From Pampus argenteus (Eukaryota; Chordata; Actinopteri; Scombriformes; Stromateidae), in NCBI GenBank assembly GCA_036937835.1, contig CM072876.1:7497001-7561000 (forward strand): a stretch of DNA of 64,000 nt, in the 5' to 3' direction. This document shows, piece by piece, positions 51,601 through 64,000 of the stretch; within the stretch, counting starts at the first letter, position 1, and every line of letters starts with the position of its first letter. A program made the position numbers and the translations under genes. The notes under the pieces were generated by a model that was not told where the DNA came from, ran no database searches, and was given only the letters and a program-made list of their open reading frames with translations.

Positions 51601-53096
51601 GGAGAGAGTTGTTGACATGGTCAGCATTTTCTCTCAAGGAATATGTCATTTTATAGCACAATTTCAAAATACAGCATGATACATCAAATTTTCTGGAAAT
51701 TCCCTCCAGAAAGACTTTGAGGAAGTGTCTGTTCTTAGATAATCCAGTGAATTAAACATCTGGTAAATTACGATATTAGACCTAAAAAAGTACAACTATA
51801 GATACAGTACTGCCTTAGCTGAAAGTAGTCTAAAGTATAAACTCTACTTGCTGACAAACCTTAATTAGTCATCTCACGATATATATCACCAAATCACTCA
51901 ACCTTAGCAAGTGTGCATCGTTCCATTTGTGTGCTTCCACTTTGTCCTCATCAAACTATCACTGCCTTTAATGTGTCTGACTTGTTGTTCCCTGTGGGGT
52001 CCATTAGTAGTCTGTCGCGCTGCCTGGTGGCTCATTTGTCATGGGCCCACAGGAGCAGCATGTTACACACACTACTGCCTGTGAACATTCATTTCTCTGC
52101 CTAAGCTGTCATGTGACACTGACAGTTGCACTATTAAAAAAAAAAAAAACACAAATTTCAGCTATGTTTAGCTATGTTTGTGGATTTGTATTCTCAGTGA
52201 ATGCATCCTGTTGTTGAATACATCCTAGCTAGTACTATTGATCTAAATAACAAGTGCTCACTGAAAGTTATCCATGCACTTTATTTCTGACGTCACAGCT
52301 CAGCTGTGTCCCACCATCCCTCCGGGTCTTCAACAGTACCTCTGGCCCCATGTTGGAGTCATTAGATGACCGAGGCTGTGCAGAGAATCCCAAACACTAC
52401 AGCTTCATGGCTGTGATGTCACTAATCGCCACCGCCATGCTGGTGCAGGTCAGCCATCTGATTAAACTGGGTCTCATGGTGCTGGTTGTCACAGCAACCG
52501 GTGCCGTTAATATCTACAGCTGGCGGGATATCTATGATCTATATGACTTCATACAGTTTGCCTCCTACAGGTGAGGAAATATATGTATGAAAACTGTCTA
52601 TTTATATAGTTTTATTGAAAAATACATTTGATAACTTAATAAATGACATTTTTGCTACATGTCACTGATTTAAATGTGCTGTATGCTGTCTGCTACTTTG
52701 TGTCTCCAGGACATCCATAGTGCCGTCTAAGTACCTCATGACCATGATGATCATCGTCATGATGATCGGCTTCTACTTCTTTGCCCGCCACGTGAGTCAC
52801 TTTCTCCTGTAACACCCACACGCTGTCACACTTTACACAAACATCAACACCTACAGTGCGAGGGCATGTTTTTCATTTTGTTTCATTATTATTTTAATGT
52901 GTTTTACCCTTTCATCCCTTCTGTGGTGTGTCTGTGTAGTTGGAGCATCAATCTAGGAAGCTGTTCCTGTGGAAAGTAGGTGTGCATGACCAGAAGGAGA
53001 GGGTGTTTGAGATGAGACGCTGGAACGAAGCGCTCGTCACCAACATGCTGCCAGAGCATGTGGCCAAACATTTTCTGGGCACTAAAAAGAGAGACG

Positions 53097-53127
<31 letters not shown>

Positions 53128-54349
53128 ACTCAAACAGCTCACAACTTCATCAGGACCAAAGAAAAATAACGTTTTATTGCTTTGCTAATTACATCATTAA
53201 AGTAATCAGTTACTTACATACTTGCATACAAACGTTATAAACTGACATCTTGTCATTTGTCATTTCAGGAGCTGTACAGTCAGTCTTATGATGAAATAGG
53301 TGTGATGTTCGCTTCCATCCCCAACTTTTCTGATTTCTATACTGAAGAGGGCATCAACAACGGAGGCCTTGAGTGCCTCCGGATTCTCAACGAGATCATC
53401 TCCGACTTTGACAGCGTGAGTCCTGCCGTTGTTTGTACATGGATTTAACAACAAACGTCAGGGTTTGAATGACCCGCAAAGGTTTAAACTACTGGAACTC
53501 ACTGTGACTATCGAATGTTCACTTTCTACACAAGTTACTAGACAGGGACGAGTTTCGCAGCATCACTAAGATCAAGACGATAGGAAGCACCTACATGGCT
53601 GCATCGGGACTCACCCCAGAGAGCAACACTAATGGATACAGCAGCCGCAAGGTTCGATACTCTATTTAATTCATGTTACAAATATATCAATGTGATATGT
53701 AATATGATTACTATGAAGGCCATATGTTGTTGTTACACAGCCAGAGGACCAGTTACTGATTGAGCGCTGGCAACACCTCTCTGACCTGGCAGACTTTGCT
53801 CTGGCTATGAAAGTTACCCTCAACAACCTCAATAAACAGTCCTTCAATAACTTCATGCTCCGAATCGGTCAGTGTGTGTGTGTGTGCGTGTGTGTATATG
53901 TGTGCGCATTTGCAAGTCTGTGTATTCATGTTTCTATGTTGATGCCTTCAGGTCTTAATAAAGGGGGAGTTTTGGCAGGAGTGATTGGAGCTCGTAAACC
54001 TCACTATGACATCTGGGGCAACACAGTCAATGTGGCCAGCAGAATGGAGTCTACTGGAGTAATGGGAAACATCCAGGTAGCACACACACACACACACACA
54101 CACTGACAGCATTTTCCAACTTCTGTTTTCAGATTTCTGTCTATCCCCCTAAAATGTTTTGTCCTTCTTTGCCCTCAGGTGGTGGAAGACTGCTATAACA
54201 TCCTGAAGGAGTACGGCTTCCGCTTTATCCGAAGAGGGCCCATATTTGTCAAAGGCAAAGGGGAGCTGCTAACCTTCTTCATGAAAGGAAAAGACAGTGG
54301 CGGTCCAGTGACCACTGCCCTTCCACATCAAGTGGCGAACGTTTCTTGA
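46299..54349 (+). CDS. adcy3: Adenylate cyclase type 3 (20 coding exons)
   Basis: Membrane enzyme that makes cAMP from ATP downstream of Gs/Golf receptors; in vertebrates a marker of olfactory and neuronal cilia. Coding exons: 46299-46961, 47336-47485, 48439-48575, 48691-48802, 48993-49120, 49435-49593, 49691-49853, 50117-50224, 50446-50522, 50613-50774, 51002-51089, 51403-51519, 52299-52570, 52710-52791, 52940-53098, 53269-53415, 53535-53651, 53741-53867, 53952-54076, 54179-54349; 1,087 aa (human 1,144). The first six-helix bundle is in exons 1-2 and the second in exons 10-14. Catalytic C1a (about residues 300-495) has metal Asp residues in FADIVGFT and LGDCYYC. C2a (about 860-1075) has YDEIGVMFASIPNFSDFY, KIKTIGSTY and DIWGNTVNVASRM, so both halves look active. 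NST in exon 13 is a likely extracellular glycosylation site. The linker in exons 8-9 is shorter than in mammals. Opening residues (EYSV, then RLTFAPESLE) are specific to type 3. Confidence 0.97.
51557..51606 (+). repeat. (GT)n(GA)n compound microsatellite in adcy3 intron 12
   Basis: GT units followed directly by GA units, about 35 nt after the exon 12 donor. Confidence 0.9.
53099..53127 (+). repeat. (GT)n microsatellite forming the adcy3 exon 15 splice donor
   Basis: The exon ends ...GACGAG and the intron begins with a pure GT repeat, so the donor GT is the first unit of the tract. Exon identity is secured by the conserved KKRDE|ELYSQ junction. Confidence 0.85.
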
Positions 54350-54757
54350 CCCTCTTCACCTGATGAAATGTCATTGACAGGAAAGGATAAAACCTGGATA
54401 GACTGTTCTGTTTTGCTACATTTCTCTCATATACAGTTTATTCTACATAGATTTCATAAACTTTGTAGCAATGTAAAGCATATGGAAATAGACCAAAACA
54501 TCTATCATGACTATTACAACAGTGAGGAATTTAAGAACACAAACTTATTTTGCATAGTTGTATATATTTCAGAAATACAGTTGAATATCTCACAGATGTC
54601 CTGGCTGGACTGAAGGCGTGTTTGCACTTGATCTCATAGAGTGCCCTTTACTAAAAAAACCAAACATAAATTACTTTGTTGTTTACTTTTGTTGTTTTAC
54701 CTTGAGCTCAGGTTTTGTAAAGCAATGTAGCATGAATACACTGTATTTATACTGTTA

Positions 54758-54763
54758 ATTAAA
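54758..54763 (+). terminator. adcy3: Candidate adcy3 polyadenylation signal (ATTAAA)
   Basis: ATTAAA about 410 nt after the stop codon. No AATAAA occurs between the stop and this point in a better position, so this is a plausible end of the 3'UTR. Confidence 0.4.
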
Positions 54764-54789
54764 CCTGTTTACTCTATGTTTTTGAGATT

Positions 54790-55500
54790 TGTATTTATTT
54801 ATTTATTTATTTTTATTGCTGCATAGGTCTTTACACAGTAAAGTATGTTGGTCCAACAAGTGCTCTACACATGCCACATCTGCACAACATGCACATATAG
54901 CTTTTATGGAGAAGGGGTCTGTATTGATTAGATAAATTACCAATTAGTGGTCTTAAAGGCACATACACACAAACAGGTGTTATCAAATAGTCTGGTCAGC
55001 CCATACTCACCCATACTCTCTACATTAAATATGGTATGGTCAATAATAGTAGTTGATAGTTAGATAGTTTTTTATTATTATTATTATCATGTGACTGATA
55101 TTTCCCATTCAGTGATCAGCTCAAGTCAACTTTTTATTTTCTATCCCAAAATCAAAAATCATCATACATTTTACTATCAGGCACCATGTATATATATTCT
55201 TGGAGATCATAATTCTGCGTCTAAATGTGGATATTTGTGATTTATTATTATTATCATTATTATTATTATTATTATTAATAACTTATTATTATTATTAAGT
55301 TATTATTGGTGTTCGTGGTTTAATTAATCAGAGAAGTAAACTGGACACTGGAGGACAGTTTTGAGGTTTACACATTTAGATTTCATTTTAAATTCAGGCT
55401 GTATTAAAGTCAAGCCTCGGGAGACATCCAAATGAATTTTAATGTGATGTGTTATTGTTGTCTGTTCATTATTATGCTAATTAAATATCCTGCGCCAACC
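54790..55500. other. adcy3-wdr26 intergenic region
   Basis: AT-rich, with ATTT repeats at about 54794-54814 and a (TTA)n tract at about 55241-55310 that contains a small inverted repeat. No exon is supported. Confidence 0.55.
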
Positions 55501-55515
55501 ATGGATTATAATTCT

Positions 55516-55560
55516 ACCCGGAAGCATGGTAGTGTAGGAATTTCCGGTTACGTCAGGGCG
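55516..55560 (+). promoter_or_regulatory. Candidate wdr26 core promoter: ETS and CRE-like sites
   Basis: ACCCGGAAG (55517-55525) fits an ETS/GABPA site, and a second ETS-like TTTCCGGTT lies at 55541-55549. TTACGTCA (55548-55555) is a CRE/ATF-like site. They open the CpG-rich stretch of about 55520-56280, as is typical for a housekeeping gene. The transcription start itself is not identifiable. Confidence 0.5.
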
Positions 55561-55652
55561 TCAGGACTCCATTATAGCTGCAGCTGTTTTGAGAGAAACA
55601 ACAACAAAAACGGGCTAACTGACAGAGCCTCCACAGTGACAGTCTGCTCTGA

Positions 55653-55967
55653 GCCCGACAACGAGGCCTCAAATCTGGAAGCTACTTCTTTATTTCCCAC
55701 CCGGAGCTCCGCCGGCTTCTAACCACGGCCGCTCTCGGTGAGGAAACTCTGGCCTCCGCTTCCTCCTCCTCCGACTCGGACACCGGCGGAGCGTCGCCGC
55801 CCCCGCGGAAGAAGCACCGAGCCTCGGCGGCGGAGGGAGCAGGAGAGCCCGGGGCTTCAGCAGTTGTAACAGGCCTGACCGGAGTTGTCTTAGGACTTGC
55901 TACACACTCTCAAGCCACCTCTGCCATCCACTTTAACCGCAGTGTTGTCAACAACCTCATCAGCAGC
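55653..55967 (+). other. wdr26: Stop-free frame upstream of the wdr26 ATG, possible CTG-initiated extension
   Basis: In frame with the wdr26 ATG, 105 codons are open back to the TGA at 55650-55652, with no ATG among them. CTG at 55749-55751 has A at -3 and G at +4, the best non-AUG context in the frame. It would add 73 residues beginning with a Ser/Asp-rich run (SASSSSDSDTGG) followed by PPPRKKHR, a basic, nuclear-signal-like cluster. I infer possible translation; GC-rich leaders can stay open by chance. Confidence 0.45.
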
Positions 55968-63824
<7,857 letters not shown>

Positions 63825-64000
63825 GTACGCGTCAACCGTGCTACTGCCTGTACTGTTGTGTAGTATATAAGGTTAAATACACAATTTAAAAACATGCCCC
63901 ATTTTACTGTATTAATGTGAGTTGTATACATTTTTTTTAGTATGAAAACAAAAAAAGTGAGTGCATATTGCATATGATCTAGCTATAAGATATAATTTAA

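Noticed and set aside
55432..55722. 96-codon frame overlapping the wdr26 promoter
   Set aside because: It is in a different frame from wdr26, starts in AT-rich intergenic sequence upstream of the likely promoter elements and has no domain. The sub-frame from 55501 could act as a uORF only if transcription starts upstream of it.

Overview
The window is ray-finned fish (teleost) nuclear DNA, probably from a percomorph-type species. The evidence is vertebrate-style split genes with GT-AG introns, dense CA/GT, GA, TA and TATC microsatellites, a degenerate Tc1/mariner element with the TIR sequence common in fish, and several short interspersed repeats that recur in teleost genomes. It holds no prokaryotic features, no tRNA or rRNA genes that I can see, and no CRISPR array.

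Layout. About 1-4.4 kb is upstream, non-coding and microsatellite-rich. vegfa (+) runs from 5,047 to 16,887 in eight coding exons, with a likely long 3'UTR to about 19.74 kb that carries an inserted Tc1 relic. From about 19.7 to 38.8 kb is a gene-poor stretch of repeats, a (TATC)n tract on a retroposon-like tail, a G-quadruplex motif and a pair of direct repeats. naga (-) spans 41,660-38,906 in eight coding exons. Its promoter region contains a perfect CLEAR/E-box palindrome, and its first coding intron starts with GC instead of GT. Facing away from naga is a two-exon gene (+, 43,061-45,261) for an unrecognised multi-pass Gly/Ala-rich membrane protein. adcy3 (+, 46,299-54,349, 20 coding exons) follows. 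wdr26 (+, from 55,968) runs off the right edge after coding exon 10.

How the genes relate. These are independent eukaryotic genes, not an operon: a secreted angiogenic growth factor, a lysosomal glycosidase, an unknown membrane protein, a cAMP-producing membrane cyclase, and a scaffold subunit of the CTLH ubiquitin ligase. In human the four recognisable genes lie on four different chromosomes (established knowledge), so the linkage here is a fish arrangement. I reconstructed exon borders by hand from splice signals, frame and family similarity. All reading frames close exactly: vegfa 214 codons plus stop, naga 434, the unknown gene 469, adcy3 1,087.

The points most worth following are the unknown membrane-protein gene, a 105-codon stop-free frame upstream of the wdr26 ATG with a well-placed CTG, the CLEAR palindrome at naga, the GC-AG intron, and the transposon inside the presumed vegfa 3'UTR.
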